64,000 bases of DNA from Paenibacillus antibioticophila (lineage in GTDB: Bacteria > Bacillota > Bacilli > Paenibacillales > Paenibacillaceae): contig NZ_HG005139.1 in the NCBI RefSeq assembly GCF_000455265.1, positions 2,387,480 through 2,451,479 on the forward strand. The letters are read 5' to 3'. Made by a program: the position numbers and the translations under genes. Shown piece after piece: positions 43,072 to 52,110 of the stretch; position 1 is the first letter of the stretch; every line of letters begins with the position of its first letter. Under the pieces are notes generated by a model. That model saw only the letters and a program-made list of their open reading frames with translations. It was not told where the DNA came from and ran no database searches.

Positions 43072-44769
43072 CTAATTGATCAGCGGCAGGAGCAAACCTA
43101 TCTCCTCCCACTGATCCGGTGTAAGCAGGATGCCCTCTTCAACATGCCGATCTTGCGACTCTCCCCTTACAAGGTTTCCACGAACCATCCACCTGTGCTC
43201 TCCAGTAATTTGAACAGGGAGGAACACCGCGCATTCTCCGCTTTTCAAATTCATTTCTACCCCTGTCCGCCAGAGCATGGCTTGATCCATCAGGCTGCGG
43301 GCCGTCGAGTCATGATACTGCCTCCGCTCTCTAATCCACATGGAAGGAACGCGGCTTCTTCCTGGAAATAGCTCCTCTGCCCCCGGGATCTCGGTGGCAG
43401 GTTCATAAAGATATGCTCTGAAGCCTTGATTGATCCATGCCGCGTCGTGCCTTGTCGCAAATGTGCCGCTGCCGTGCATACCCGGCTTAATCCGCGGATA
43501 GAGCAAAACGGGTTGTTTTCGCTCATTCAGGGCCAATGATTGTCCGGCCTCGCCTGTGAGCTGATGCTGCTCAGTACCCCCGAATTCGCATTCCCAATCC
43601 GTAAGGACCTGCGCAATGTTGCCGGGAACCCCATGGGAGCATGACGTCAAAAGCTCCAGCAAATCAAGTGGCGTTCGTCCCCGCTGATAAGCATGGACCG
43701 CCCGGCTCCGGGTCAATCTGTAGACGGTCATTCTATCGTTAACCAGGCATTCGCAGCAGCACTCCAGCTCCCAGCGAATATGAAGGGAGACGTCGGGAGG
43801 AACCAGAATCTCGAAATCAGGCTGAACGTAGCAGCGTCCCCCCGGCTCTCCGGCAGGATTGCTATGTTGTTCCCTTGCTGCAAGGAATTCACCCTTTAGC
43901 CTAGGTCTGTTGCACCAGCGAAATATTAAATCCTCCTCAGTATCCCTCCCAAGCTCCAGCCAACCGAATGCGCTCAAGGCAAAGAGCCAGCCATACAGCC
44001 AGCTCTGCTCGCGATCGGCAACCCTCGCGATCAGGCCGCTCTCGAGCAGCGACTGGAGCAGACTATCGACTGAATACCAGTGCGCCATGGCCAGATCAGG
44101 CTGTACCAGCCGATAAGCGATATGCCATATCCCCGGCTCGTCCGGAAGATAGCGATCCAGCAGCTCCTGGAGAAGAATTGTATCCCGTTCAGATGCATCC
44201 AGGGCGAGCCAGGCAGACAGCTGTTCCGGTGCAACCGTTAGACAGGAGCTGTCTTGGTCTTGAGACAACAGGCCAAGGGACAGCAGCATGTCCAAAACAA
44301 CTGCAAGCCCTAGCGGACACCAAGTCTGGTGAGGATGCTGCAACCCCAGGGCCGACAAATCTTCCTCATGCAGACTTATGACTTCATGAAGCTTATCGAT
44401 GGTTCTCCGATGAATCGTTCCCTTCGAGGTGAACGGAAGAAAGCCCTGCTGCCCTATCCAGGACAATGTGCGGAACAGATCAGCAGCCAGCCCGTTTCCA
44501 GGCTCTTTGATCCTCCTTGCCATTGATCCGTCCCTCGCTTTTGGTGCTGCGGGCTTTAGCTCTTCCCAAATCCCCGGAATGGCGGAGCGGGAGATACAGT
44601 AGATTCTTTCATCCCGACTCCTCTTCATAGCGATAAGCTGTCCGCTTCGGAGCATTCCCGGAATCAATGCGCGCAGCTCAGCCCCGCTCACTCTGCCTGC
44701 TGCCGCTCCATTCACATGATCAAGCGTGAACGGAAGTCCTGCGAAACGGCGATACAGATACTCTATCAT
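43072..44769 (-). CDS. Helicase-associated (Helicase_C_3-like) partner of XPB
   Basis: 565 aa, no ATPase motifs. The N-terminal half is winged-helix-like. Residues about 310-400 (CYVQPDFEILVPPDV, then DRMTVYRLTRSRAVHAYQRG and TPLDLLELLTSCSHGVPGNI) match the PF13625-type domain found in proteins encoded next to bacterial XPB helicases. It overlaps the XPB-like gene by 50 bp, so coupled synthesis and a complex are likely. The role (damage recognition, unwinding bubble) is inference; the archaeal XPB partner is a different protein, the nuclease Bax1. Confidence 0.75.
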   Translation of the reverse strand: MIEYLYRRFAGLPFTLDHVNGAAAGRVSGAELRALIPGMLRSGQLIAMKRSRDERIYCISRSAIPGIWEELKPAAPKARDGSMARRIKEPGNGLAADLFRTLSWIGQQGFLPFTSKGTIHRRTIDKLHEVISLHEEDLSALGLQHPHQTWCPLGLAVVLDMLLSLGLLSQDQDSSCLTVAPEQLSAWLALDASERDTILLQELLDRYLPDEPGIWHIAYRLVQPDLAMAHWYSVDSLLQSLLESGLIARVADREQSWLYGWLFALSAFGWLELGRDTEEDLIFRWCNRPRLKGEFLAAREQHSNPAGEPGGRCYVQPDFEILVPPDVSLHIRWELECCCECLVNDRMTVYRLTRSRAVHAYQRGRTPLDLLELLTSCSHGVPGNIAQVLTDWECEFGGTEQHQLTGEAGQSLALNERKQPVLLYPRIKPGMHGSGTFATRHDAAWINQGFRAYLYEPATEIPGAEELFPGRSRVPSMWIRERRQYHDSTARSLMDQAMLWRTGVEMNLKSGECAVFLPVQITGEHRWMVRGNLVRGESQDRHVEEGILLTPDQWEEIGLLLPLIN

Positions 44770-46462
44770 CCCCTGTTCCCTCCTGTTCCAGAACTATTCC
44801 GTATTGATATCCCTGCTCAATAAGAAATAATTGCCGTTTCCGGGCAAAATCCTGCTCGCTCGTCGCTTCCGAGACGATGGTATAAAAATGCGCCGTTCGC
44901 CAGTCCGCCTTGGGACGAAGAATACGCCCGAGGCGTTGTGCCTCCTCCTGACGGGATCCAAAGCTCCCTGATATCTGGATCGCAACCGAGGCATCAGGCA
45001 GATCCACAGCGAAATTGGCAACCTTCGATACAACAAGCACAGGAATCTCCCCCTGTCTGAACTGGTCAAAAAGCTGAACCCGCTCTTCCTGAGACGTATT
45101 TCCGGCGATTAAAGGAACCCCCAGCTCTTCGGCAATCAGCCGCAGCTGCTCCAAATATTGTCCGATAATTAATATGCCGCTGCCCTCGTGGCGCGCCAGC
45201 AGCCTCCGGATGACTTCCAGCTTTCTTGGATTCTCAGCTGCTATCCGGTGCTTTTCCCGGTTCGCCGCCTTCAGATATGAATCCTTAAGGCTGTCCGGGA
45301 GCGGTATGCGTAGCTCGCTGCATTCAACTTCTGCAATAAAGCCTTGCTCCTCCAGAGCCTTCCACGGCAGCTCATACCGCTTCGGTCCAATCAATGAGAA
45401 CACATCCTGCTCACAGCCATCCTCACGGACAAGCGTTGCGGTCAGCCCAAGCCTTCTGGTCGCCTGGATTTCTGCCGTGGCGCGAAAAACAGGGGCCGGC
45501 AAGAGATGAACCTCATCATAAATAATCAGACCCCAGTCCCGCTCCCCAAACAATCGCATATGCTTGAAGTCGTTGCCGGCCCGATCACGGTGAGTCAAAA
45601 TTTGATACGTGGACACGGTAACCGGAGTGATCTGCTTGTGGAGACCGGTATACTCGCCAACGGATTCTCGCGGCAATGTCGTCTTTGCTCCGATCTCATG
45701 TATCCATTGGCGGACAGATGTGACGTTAGAGGTTAAAATCAGCGTCTCGCATTGCAGCCTCTCCATGGCCGCCAGTCCAACGATCGTCTTTCCTGCTCCA
45801 CAAGGAAGAACAATGACCCCGCTTCCGCCTCCGCCTTCTCCCTCTGACCCCGTGAAAGCCTCCACCGCCGCTTGTTGATACGGGCGCAGCATAAATCCGC
45901 CTGCTCCAGAGGAGAAGGCAAGTTGAAGCGGCAAGGCTTGGCCTGGATGATATCCCGCTTGATCCAGAACAGGATATCCCATGCGAATAAGCTCCTGCTT
46001 CATAGCTCCCCGCCATTTCGCAGGGAACGTTAAGGAGTCGGAGCTATCCTCTGTAAAACGCAATTGGAAAGCCCTCTTCTTATCGCCCAGCAGCTTGAGG
46101 AGAAGTCCTGGCCGCGCAGAGCTGCTGCTGAGCAGGAGCCTGTCATGTTCTTCCGGGGCTCTGCCCAGCCTGAGCAGCCCATATCTGGACATGTGTTCTC
46201 CGATTTCAAGCTCAAGGCTTTGAGGCAGCTCCCAACGAGACATATTGCGAAGCATTCCTAAAATATCCTCAGGACGGCTGCCTCCCGCAGCAGCGTTCCA
46301 AAGCGACAAAGGGGTAATGCGGTATGTATGGAAGCCCGCCGGGCTCTTGACCAGCTCCGCAAATCTTCCCAGACAATCCCTCGCATACTCAAATCCCGGA
46401 TGATCCGTCTCCAGCAAGATAGTGAAGTCCCGCTGCACGATACAGGCACCATTCTGGTTCAC
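44720..46462 (-). CDS. XPB/Ssl2-type DNA repair helicase
   Basis: 580-aa SF2 helicase. An N-terminal damage-recognition-like domain (about 1-190) is followed by LRPYQQAAVEAF. Walker A is VLPCGAGKT (about 217-225), motif II is DEVH (about 313), and the XPB-specific RED motif appears in TLVREDGCEQ (about 345). Motifs V-VI are VANFAVDLPDASVAIQISG and SRQEEAQRLGRILRP. These are hallmarks of XPB (TFIIH subunit) homologues, which occur in only some bacteria. The start is GTG at 46462 with AAGGAGGT 10 bp upstream. It is co-transcribed with the 43072-44769 gene. Confidence 0.9.
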   Translation of the reverse strand: MNQNGACIVQRDFTILLETDHPGFEYARDCLGRFAELVKSPAGFHTYRITPLSLWNAAAGGSRPEDILGMLRNMSRWELPQSLELEIGEHMSRYGLLRLGRAPEEHDRLLLSSSSARPGLLLKLLGDKKRAFQLRFTEDSSDSLTFPAKWRGAMKQELIRMGYPVLDQAGYHPGQALPLQLAFSSGAGGFMLRPYQQAAVEAFTGSEGEGGGGSGVIVLPCGAGKTIVGLAAMERLQCETLILTSNVTSVRQWIHEIGAKTTLPRESVGEYTGLHKQITPVTVSTYQILTHRDRAGNDFKHMRLFGERDWGLIIYDEVHLLPAPVFRATAEIQATRRLGLTATLVREDGCEQDVFSLIGPKRYELPWKALEEQGFIAEVECSELRIPLPDSLKDSYLKAANREKHRIAAENPRKLEVIRRLLARHEGSGILIIGQYLEQLRLIAEELGVPLIAGNTSQEERVQLFDQFRQGEIPVLVVSKVANFAVDLPDASVAIQISGSFGSRQEEAQRLGRILRPKADWRTAHFYTIVSEATSEQDFARKRQLFLIEQGYQYGIVLEQEGTGDDRVSVSPFRRTSVHA

Positions 46463-46503
46463 GGGTTAGAATACCTCCTTAAGGTTCGAGGCGTAGCCAA
46501 TTT

Positions 46504-46539
46504 AAAAAAGAAGCTCGCCGGCTGCAAACCGCGAACTTC
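46504..46539 (-). terminator. Terminator of the M20 amidohydrolase gene
   Basis: GAAGCTCGC (46510-46518) and GCGAACTTC (46531-46539) pair with one wobble, followed by six T residues on the minus strand, 80 bp after the stop. Confidence 0.75.
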
Positions 46540-46620
46540 TCTCCTTGAGGTATATCATTCCGGCAAAGCAGGAATTTTATGCGTCCGGTACTCATGCAAG
46601 GTATGCCTGCATTCCGTTCT

Positions 46621-47802
46621 TTAAGCTTTATTCTCCAGACAATACGCTTCTCTCATGGCAACCAGAAGGGTCGCGGCATGGAGCATGCTCTCTTCATCGA
46701 TATCAAATTTCGGGTGATGATGGGGATAGATGATCCCCTTGTCCTTATTGCCCGCTCCAACCAGTACAAAGCATCCGGGCACTTCCTTCAAGTAATAAGC
46801 AAAATCCTCGGCTGGCATGATAGGTGCAGCCAGTACAGGCTTCAGGCCTGCTTCCGGTCCTGCAATGGAATAAAAGCGATCGTACTCCTGCTTATGATTG
46901 ATCAGGCTAGGATATCCGGTGGTATAAGCAATCTCTGCTTCAGCTCCGTAAGCTGCAGCAGTCCCCTCAACCACCTGGCGAACCAGACGAGCGATCATGG
47001 TCCGCGTCTCCTCGTTGAAGCAGCGAACCGTCCCCGAGAGCCGGCAGCGGTCTGCAATCACATTCTGCGCCATGCCTCCCTGAATCGAGCCGATCGTTAA
47101 TACTGCGGGCTGAAGCGGATCGACCGAACGGCTGACAATAGATTGCAGCTGGAGCACCAGAGCCGAGGCAGCCACCACGCTGTCGATCGCCATATGCGGC
47201 ATTCCCCCATGCCCCCCTTTGCCGCGCAGCTCAATCACAAAATCATCGTTGGAGGCCATCAGCGCCCCCGGTGCACTGCCTGCCGTTCCGATTGGAATGG
47301 GTGTCCACAGATGCACTCCATAAATGACGTCTACATCGTTAAGGGCTCCTGCCTCAATCATAGAGCGGGCGCCCCCCGGACAAACCTCTTCAGCAGGCTG
47401 AAAGATCAATACGATATTTCCTTCAACCTCTTCCCGCCGCGACGAATAGTATTCCGCAAGGGCAAGCAGCATGGCCGTGTGTCCATCATGTCCGCAGGCA
47501 TGCATGACACCGGGGACCTGCGAAGCGTAGTCACACTGCTTCTCATCCTGGATCGGCAAGGCATCCATATCCGCGCGAAAAGCCACGGTCTTCCCGGGTT
47601 TACCGCCTCGAATTCTCCCGATGATTCCGGTTCCTCCGATCCCGGTAATAAGTTCAATGCCCATACGCTTCAAGTGCCCGGCAACATAGCCCGAGGTTTC
47701 CTTTTCCTTGAAGGACAGCTCCGGATGACGATGCAGATAGCGGCGGTGCCCTACCATGACAGGGTATAACTGTACGAGCGTTTCCTTGTCCACACAGTCC
47801 AC
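46621..47802 (-). CDS. M20 family metallopeptidase/amidohydrolase
   Basis: 393 aa. Catalytic and metal motifs: FRADMDALPI, HACGHDGHTAMLLALA, FQPAEEVCPGGARSMIE and GAGNKDKGIIYPHHHPKFDID near the C-terminus. The dimerisation insert GGHGGMPHMAIDSV is present. The type includes amino-acid amidohydrolases, indole-acetyl-amino-acid hydrolases and N-acetyl-diaminopimelate deacetylases. The lack of DAP operon neighbours argues for a general N-acyl amino acid hydrolase. It lies alone between the XPB unit and the divergent YugN-like gene. Confidence 0.9.
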   Translation of the reverse strand: MDCVDKETLVQLYPVMVGHRRYLHRHPELSFKEKETSGYVAGHLKRMGIELITGIGGTGIIGRIRGGKPGKTVAFRADMDALPIQDEKQCDYASQVPGVMHACGHDGHTAMLLALAEYYSSRREEVEGNIVLIFQPAEEVCPGGARSMIEAGALNDVDVIYGVHLWTPIPIGTAGSAPGALMASNDDFVIELRGKGGHGGMPHMAIDSVVAASALVLQLQSIVSRSVDPLQPAVLTIGSIQGGMAQNVIADRCRLSGTVRCFNEETRTMIARLVRQVVEGTAAAYGAEAEIAYTTGYPSLINHKQEYDRFYSIAGPEAGLKPVLAAPIMPAEDFAYYLKEVPGCFVLVGAGNKDKGIIYPHHHPKFDIDEESMLHAATLLVAMREAYCLENKA

Positions 47803-48003
47803 TTCCTCTTTACAGATATGTATGTAGTTTATTGTAGCAGAAAAACTTCAGGGCTTCCTGCAAGCTTCCGCACTCGCTCCATAGCGAAAAATTCACGATC
47901 TGCAAGGCTTTCCCATGCTTGCACAAGCGTTGGAAACATAATATCATGGGAGAAGAACTTTTGGTGTCTTTTTTACGAACTTTTAAAGGGGGCCTTCAGG
48001 AAG

Positions 48004-48345
48004 ATGATTGTGGAAAACTCAGGATTAGACGGGCTTAAGAGCGATCTGGCCTATTTGGATGAATCCGCCGAAAAGGTTGGCTTTATCCGTTGGCAATGGG
48101 AGTACTACCGCGCTACATATGACTATAAAATTGAGTTTGAGCAAGATGAATACTTCCTGCGGATTAATACCCGCGCAATTGAGGGTAAGCTGGAACGTCC
48201 GGATACCGTTCTGGCCATTGAAGCGGTCTATATGGGGCGGGCCACTTTCCCTCACGGACTTGAATATGAATCAGAAGTTCCCGCTCAGGTCATGAAGACC
48301 GCCAGCGCGAGACTCGCTGAGCTCAAGCAGCTACTGGAGGCTTAA
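48004..48345 (+). CDS. YugN-like family protein
   Basis: 113 aa from the ATG at 48004. FIRWQWEYYRATYDYKIEFE, then LRINTRAIEGKLERPDTVLAIE and YMGRATFPHGLEYESEVP match YugN (PF08868), a small Bacillales protein of unknown role. The open frame begins at 47818, but the extra 62 residues look like noncoding sequence. It is 10 bp upstream of ftsW. Confidence 0.85.
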   Translation: MIVENSGLDGLKSDLAYLDESAEKVGFIRWQWEYYRATYDYKIEFEQDEYFLRINTRAIEGKLERPDTVLAIEAVYMGRATFPHGLEYESEVPAQVMKTASARLAELKQLLEA

Positions 48346-48355
48346 GCCGGCCATC

Positions 48356-49612
48356 ATGAGGGACAACAAAGAAGAGGAGAGACGCGGCGCTCCCGATTTC
48401 CAGCTGCTGATTTTAACTTTGCTGCTCGTTGGATTCGGGATCGTCATGGTGTTCAGCTCCAGCTCCAGCATCGCACAGGTAAGTCAGACCTTTAATAACG
48501 ACCCGATGTACTTTACCAAGCGGCAAATCGCATTTGGTCTTGCAGGAATGCTTGGAATGTTAATCACGATGAACATCCCCTACGAGAAGTTCAAGAAGTT
48601 ATTTGTTCCGGTGTTTATTCTGGCGATTATCCTTTTGATGATCGTTCCCTTCGCCGATAGCATTAACGGTGCCAGCAGTTGGCTCAAGGTCGGAACCTTC
48701 GGCATTCAGCCTACTGAGCTTGCGAAAATTACGACGATTATGTATCTGTCCGCCCTGATCTCCAAGAAAGGGGAACGGTTTCGGGATTTGCGTACCGGCT
48801 ATATTCCGGTCATGGTGATCGTCGGCTTTGTTGCCGGTCTGATCATGCTGCAGCCTGACCTCGGCTCGTGCTTCATTCTGGTAGCGACGGCTGGTCTGTT
48901 AATTTTTGCAGGCGGGGCAAATCTGAAGCATATTTTGGGCTCGATTGGCTTGCTCATACTTGGCGCCAGCATCGTCTTAGGAGCTAGCACGCTATGGGAC
49001 AGGATCAACCCGAGTGAGACAACAAGTGCCAAAAGCAGTTATAAATTGAATCGGATTCAAGCTTTTCTTGATCCCTGGAAAGATACTCAGGATTCCGGCT
49101 ACAACCTGATCCAGTCGATGACTGCGATCGGTCACGGCGGATTGACCGGCACCGGCTTTGGACAAGGGATCCAGAAGCTGCACTATCTCCCGAATGCCTA
49201 CAATGACTTTATTTTCTCCGTTATCGGTGAAGAATTCGGATTTATCGGCAGCATCCTGTTTCTGTTGGTCTATATCTACTTTATCTGGCGAGGAATTCTT
49301 GTATCCCTGCGGTCGCATACTACCTATGGTACGCTGATGGGTGTAGGAGTCATGGGCCTTATTGCCATTCAAGCATTTATTAATATTGGCGGCGTGACAA
49401 GAACCATTCCGATCACCGGCGTAACCCTGCCGTTCATCAGTTATGGAGGTTCTTCCCTGCTTGTTATGATGGTATCCATGGGAATCGTGCTTAGTATTTC
49501 CAGGGATTCGTCAATTCCTGTCAAACAGGAGCGTACTAAATCTGTTGTCGTCAAGACGGCCGGAGCCGTGCCCTTTGAGCCTGACCGCCGCAGACGCCAC
49601 CATCTGAGTTAA
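48356..49612 (+). CDS. ftsW: FtsW/RodA/SpoVE family peptidoglycan polymerase
   Basis: A 418-aa integral membrane protein with about ten helices. SEDS hallmarks: GASSWLKVGTFGIQPTELAKI (periplasmic loop), AFLDPWKDTQDSGYNLIQS, GHGGLTGTGFGQGIQKLHYLPNAYNDFIFSVIGEEFG (catalytic Asp in NDFIF region) and TGVTLPFISYGGSS. SEDS proteins polymerise glycan strands together with a class B PBP. Nearby ylaN supports ftsW rather than rodA or spoVE, as in Bacillus. A cytoplasmic C-terminal tail is basic (DRRRRHHLS). A 48-nt bidirectional hairpin follows. Confidence 0.9.
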   Translation: MRDNKEEERRGAPDFQLLILTLLLVGFGIVMVFSSSSSIAQVSQTFNNDPMYFTKRQIAFGLAGMLGMLITMNIPYEKFKKLFVPVFILAIILLMIVPFADSINGASSWLKVGTFGIQPTELAKITTIMYLSALISKKGERFRDLRTGYIPVMVIVGFVAGLIMLQPDLGSCFILVATAGLLIFAGGANLKHILGSIGLLILGASIVLGASTLWDRINPSETTSAKSSYKLNRIQAFLDPWKDTQDSGYNLIQSMTAIGHGGLTGTGFGQGIQKLHYLPNAYNDFIFSVIGEEFGFIGSILFLLVYIYFIWRGILVSLRSHTTYGTLMGVGVMGLIAIQAFINIGGVTRTIPITGVTLPFISYGGSSLLVMMVSMGIVLSISRDSSIPVKQERTKSVVVKTAGAVPFEPDRRRRHHLS

Positions 49613-49633
49613 AATGATCCATAGTCGCATCCG

Positions 49634-49683
49634 CAAAAAAAGACTTCCGGAGAACGCTGCATGCAGCTCTCCTGAAGTCTTTT
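49634..49683. terminator. Bidirectional terminator between ftsW and the second asp23-like gene
   Basis: GACTTCCGGAGA (49641-49652) pairs with TCTCCTGAAGTC (49667-49678), with an A run before and a T run after, serving both converging genes. Confidence 0.9.
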
Positions 49684-49697
49684 TGCTACTGTCGAAT

Positions 49698-50060
49698 TTA
49701 AATTTCGTCATCCTTGAAGGCAACGCCCTCAACCTTGACATTGACTTCTACAATCTTCAGTCCGCTCATATTCTCAACCGCTTCCCGCACGTTTTGCTGA
49801 AGCATGCGGCACACTTCATGAATCGGGGTTTCGTACAGTACGATGATTCTGAGATCAACTGCGGCTTCCAATTGACCGACTTCAACGGTGACGCCTTTTT
49901 GTACATTTTTACCGCTGAGACGCTTGGCCCATCCTTCCGACAAGCCTCCGGACATGGCAGCAATGCCTGGCGTTTCAAGAGCCGCCATTCCGGCGATCTT
50001 GGCAACCACGTCATCTGAAATTCGAATATGTCCCATATCTAATTGTAATTGCTCGGTCAT
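49698..50060 (-). CDS. Asp23/Gls24 family protein (second copy)
   Basis: 120 aa. LDMGHIRISDDVVAKIAGMAALETPGI and the VNVKVEGV ending are typical. It differs from the 9175-9546 copy in the middle (LSEGWAKRLSGKNVQKGVTVEVG), the usual split between AmaP/Asp23-type paralogues. The ATG at 50060 is 7 bp after AGGAGG; the frame two codons upstream is too close to it. It stands alone between ftsW and the divergent CaX antiporter gene. Confidence 0.88.
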   Translation of the reverse strand: MTEQLQLDMGHIRISDDVVAKIAGMAALETPGIAAMSGGLSEGWAKRLSGKNVQKGVTVEVGQLEAAVDLRIIVLYETPIHEVCRMLQQNVREAVENMSGLKIVEVNVKVEGVAFKDDEI

Positions 50061-50216
50061 GGTCATTCCTCCTTTAACCTCATTAATTTCATTGTAAATC
50101 CTAACCTCTTTTTTCGCAAATTATAGACCGATTCCGACCCATCGTTTATAATCTTCACGTTATTGGTGAATATTGAATTAGATTCCTATTTCTTAAGGAG
50201 GCAGAGGTGTTGATTC

Positions 50217-51287
50217 GTGAAAAAGTACATATCTCCCGGCTTGCTGGTCTTCTTCTTTCTACTCAGCGCCATCGGGCACTACGCCCACTTTCCGGCAACT
50301 CTTGAGTTCATCGTGTCAGCGGTTGCCGTTATCTTCGTGGCAGGCTTTCTGGGAAAGGCTACGGAAAGCGTGGCCCACTATGCAGGACAGCGTCTGGGCG
50401 GCTTCCTGAATGCAACCTTCGGCAATGCAGCCGAGCTGATTATCGGTGTGCTGCTGATCCGTGAGGGACTCTTCGATATGGTTAAAGCCAGCATCACCGG
50501 CTCGATTATCGGGAATCTTCTGCTCGTGCTTGGACTAAGCCTGTTTGCAGGAGGGCTAAAGCATAAAGTGCAGAGATATAATGTTACCCTGGCCGGGATG
50601 AACGGTTCGCTCATGATCGTAGCGATCATCGCCCTGTTTGTGCCCGCAATCTTCCTTAATACGCATGTGCTGCACGAAGAAGATCGCAATTCCGTCAGTC
50701 TTGTCGTAGCCGGTATCTTAATTGTGGCCTATCTGTTGTGGCTCGTCTTCTCGATGATCACCCATAAAAATGTTCTAGCCGATGTTGCGGACAATGCGCA
50801 GGAAGAACTGCCCCATGAGCATGCTCCTGCCTGGTCCAAACAACGCTCCATCATCTATTTGGTCCTTGCAACCGTCATGGTAGCCTTTGTCAGTGAATGG
50901 CTGGTTCATACGCTGGATACGTTCACCGCCAAGTTCGGATTGAGCGAAATTTTCGTTGGTGCCTTCGTCGTTGCGATCGTCGGAAATGCTGCCGAACACA
51001 GTGCGGCAATCATGCTGGCGATGAAAAACAAGATTGGTGCCGCCGTCGAGATTGCAGTAGGAAGCAGTCTGCAAATCGCCTTGTTTGTCGCTCCGGTCAT
51101 GATCTTCATCAGCCACTTGATCGGCAGGCCGATGGATATTGTCTTTACCGTTGTTGAGCTTGCGGCGATCGGCGTCTCTGTCTTTATCGCGAAATCCATC
51201 ACCCAGGACGGCCAGACCAACTGGTATGAGGGACTGCTGCTCATCGCCGTCTATTGTATACTGGGGTACTCGTTCTATCTCGTCTAA
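50217..51287 (+). CDS. Calcium/proton antiporter (CaX family)
   Basis: 356 aa with about eleven membrane helices in two homologous halves. The alpha-repeat motifs GNAAELIIGVLLIREGLFDMVKASITGSIIGNLLLVLG and GNAAEHSAAIMLAMKNKIGAAVEIAVGSSLQIALFVAPV carry the calcium-binding Glu residues. The acidic loop between halves (EELPHEHAP) is present. The start is a GTG at 50217 with GAGGTG 7 bp upstream. Together with the P-type ATPase at 32090 it points to active calcium export. Confidence 0.93.
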   Translation: MKKYISPGLLVFFFLLSAIGHYAHFPATLEFIVSAVAVIFVAGFLGKATESVAHYAGQRLGGFLNATFGNAAELIIGVLLIREGLFDMVKASITGSIIGNLLLVLGLSLFAGGLKHKVQRYNVTLAGMNGSLMIVAIIALFVPAIFLNTHVLHEEDRNSVSLVVAGILIVAYLLWLVFSMITHKNVLADVADNAQEELPHEHAPAWSKQRSIIYLVLATVMVAFVSEWLVHTLDTFTAKFGLSEIFVGAFVVAIVGNAAEHSAAIMLAMKNKIGAAVEIAVGSSLQIALFVAPVMIFISHLIGRPMDIVFTVVELAAIGVSVFIAKSITQDGQTNWYEGLLLIAVYCILGYSFYLV

Positions 51288-51297
51288 AAGGCGAACA

Positions 51298-51335
51298 AAA
51301 GAAGCGCACGATCCTCTGAGATCGTGCGCTTTGTT
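51298..51335 (+). terminator. Terminator of the CaX gene
   Basis: AAGCGCACGATC (51302-51313) pairs with GATCGTGCGCTT (51320-51331), with a 6-nt loop, followed by TGTTCC. Confidence 0.8.
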
Positions 51336-51351
51336 CCTGAATTAGGATGGA

Positions 51352-51639
51352 TTATTCTTTATTATTCAGCGCCTCATACAGCGTTGCCAAGTTTCTTTCC
51401 AGCTTGCTGAGGATTTGCTTGCCTACGGCCTCCTGTACAAGCCCGACACGCACAGCATAATCGACTTGCCGGGAGAAGCCGTACATCTGAGTATCCAATA
51501 CTTCCTCATAGAGAGGACAATATCGAGTAGCCAGATTCTCCATCTGCACTTCAATCAGCTTTTCTATTTTATCGGCATCTTCCTTCAGAAGATGTAATGC
51601 CCTGAGATTCAGTTGCTCCTGCAAATCAGATGAAGTCAT
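51352..51639 (-). CDS. YlaN family protein (DUF1507)
   Basis: 95 aa, full length for the family: LNLRALHLLKEDADKIEKLIEVQMENLATRYCPLYEEVLDTQMYGFSRQVDYAVRVGL. In Staphylococcus YlaN binds iron and relieves Fur repression, and in Bacillus ylaN neighbours ftsW as here. No linked iron gene is seen. Purine-rich sequence GGGGGGATATAC precedes the ATG. Confidence 0.9.
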   Translation of the reverse strand: MTSSDLQEQLNLRALHLLKEDADKIEKLIEVQMENLATRYCPLYEEVLDTQMYGFSRQVDYAVRVGLVQEAVGKQILSKLERNLATLYEALNNKE

Positions 51640-51744
51640 GTATATCCCCCCCTATATCCTCCGCATAAACCACAAATCTATTCTATTCTTAATATTAGAC
51701 GAAATTGCAGACCAATACAAGAAGCAGCATCCGATTACAGCCTG

Positions 51745-51777
51745 AAAAAAAACACCCCCGCTTATTAGCAGGAGTGT
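51745..51777 (-). terminator. Terminator of the HPr-like gene
   Basis: ACACTCCTGC (complement of 51768-51777) pairs with GCGGGGGTGT (complement of 51752-51761) with two wobbles, followed by eight T residues on the minus strand. Confidence 0.8.
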
Positions 51778-51787
51778 CTCGCACTTC

Positions 51788-52033
51788 TTACTCGGCTACA
51801 ACTTTTACATCCAGACCGTGTTTGGCAAAAACAGCGGATACGGCAGCCTTGGCTTCATCAGCATCCGGCCCGTGAACATGAAGTTCATAGCTTTTCGTAT
51901 TAACCAAAGTAGTGAAGAGGCCAAGAATACTCTTTACGTCGATATACTTATTGTCTGCTTGAAGCACGATCGAAGAAGTGTACTTACCAGCGGTTTGCGC
52001 AATTTCTACTACAGCCTGATTATTATTCGACAT
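51788..52033 (-). CDS. HPr-like protein lacking the catalytic histidine motif
   Basis: 81 aa from the ATG at 52033. The fold pattern follows HPr: VEIAQTAGKYTSSIVLQADNKYIDVKSILGLFTTLVNTKSYELHVHGPDADEAKAAV aligns with its central and C-terminal parts. The Ser46 regulatory site is kept (VKSILG). But the GIHARPA segment with the phosphorylated His15 is missing from the N-terminus, so it cannot pass phosphate in the PTS. That is like an extreme form of Crh, which also lacks the active His. A role as HPr kinase target or a regulator is inference. It is monocistronic, with a terminator. Confidence 0.8.
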   Translation of the reverse strand: MSNNNQAVVEIAQTAGKYTSSIVLQADNKYIDVKSILGLFTTLVNTKSYELHVHGPDADEAKAAVSAVFAKHGLDVKVVAE

Positions 52034-52110
52034 CGTAATCCCTCCGTGAGCAACATTAAAAACATACCTCAATGATACATTGAATCCGCTTTCCAAGCAA
52101 GGGATTTCTC

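Noticed and set aside
47818-48003. N-terminal extension of the YugN-like protein
   Set aside because: The 62 extra residues look random and the family starts at the ATG at 48004.
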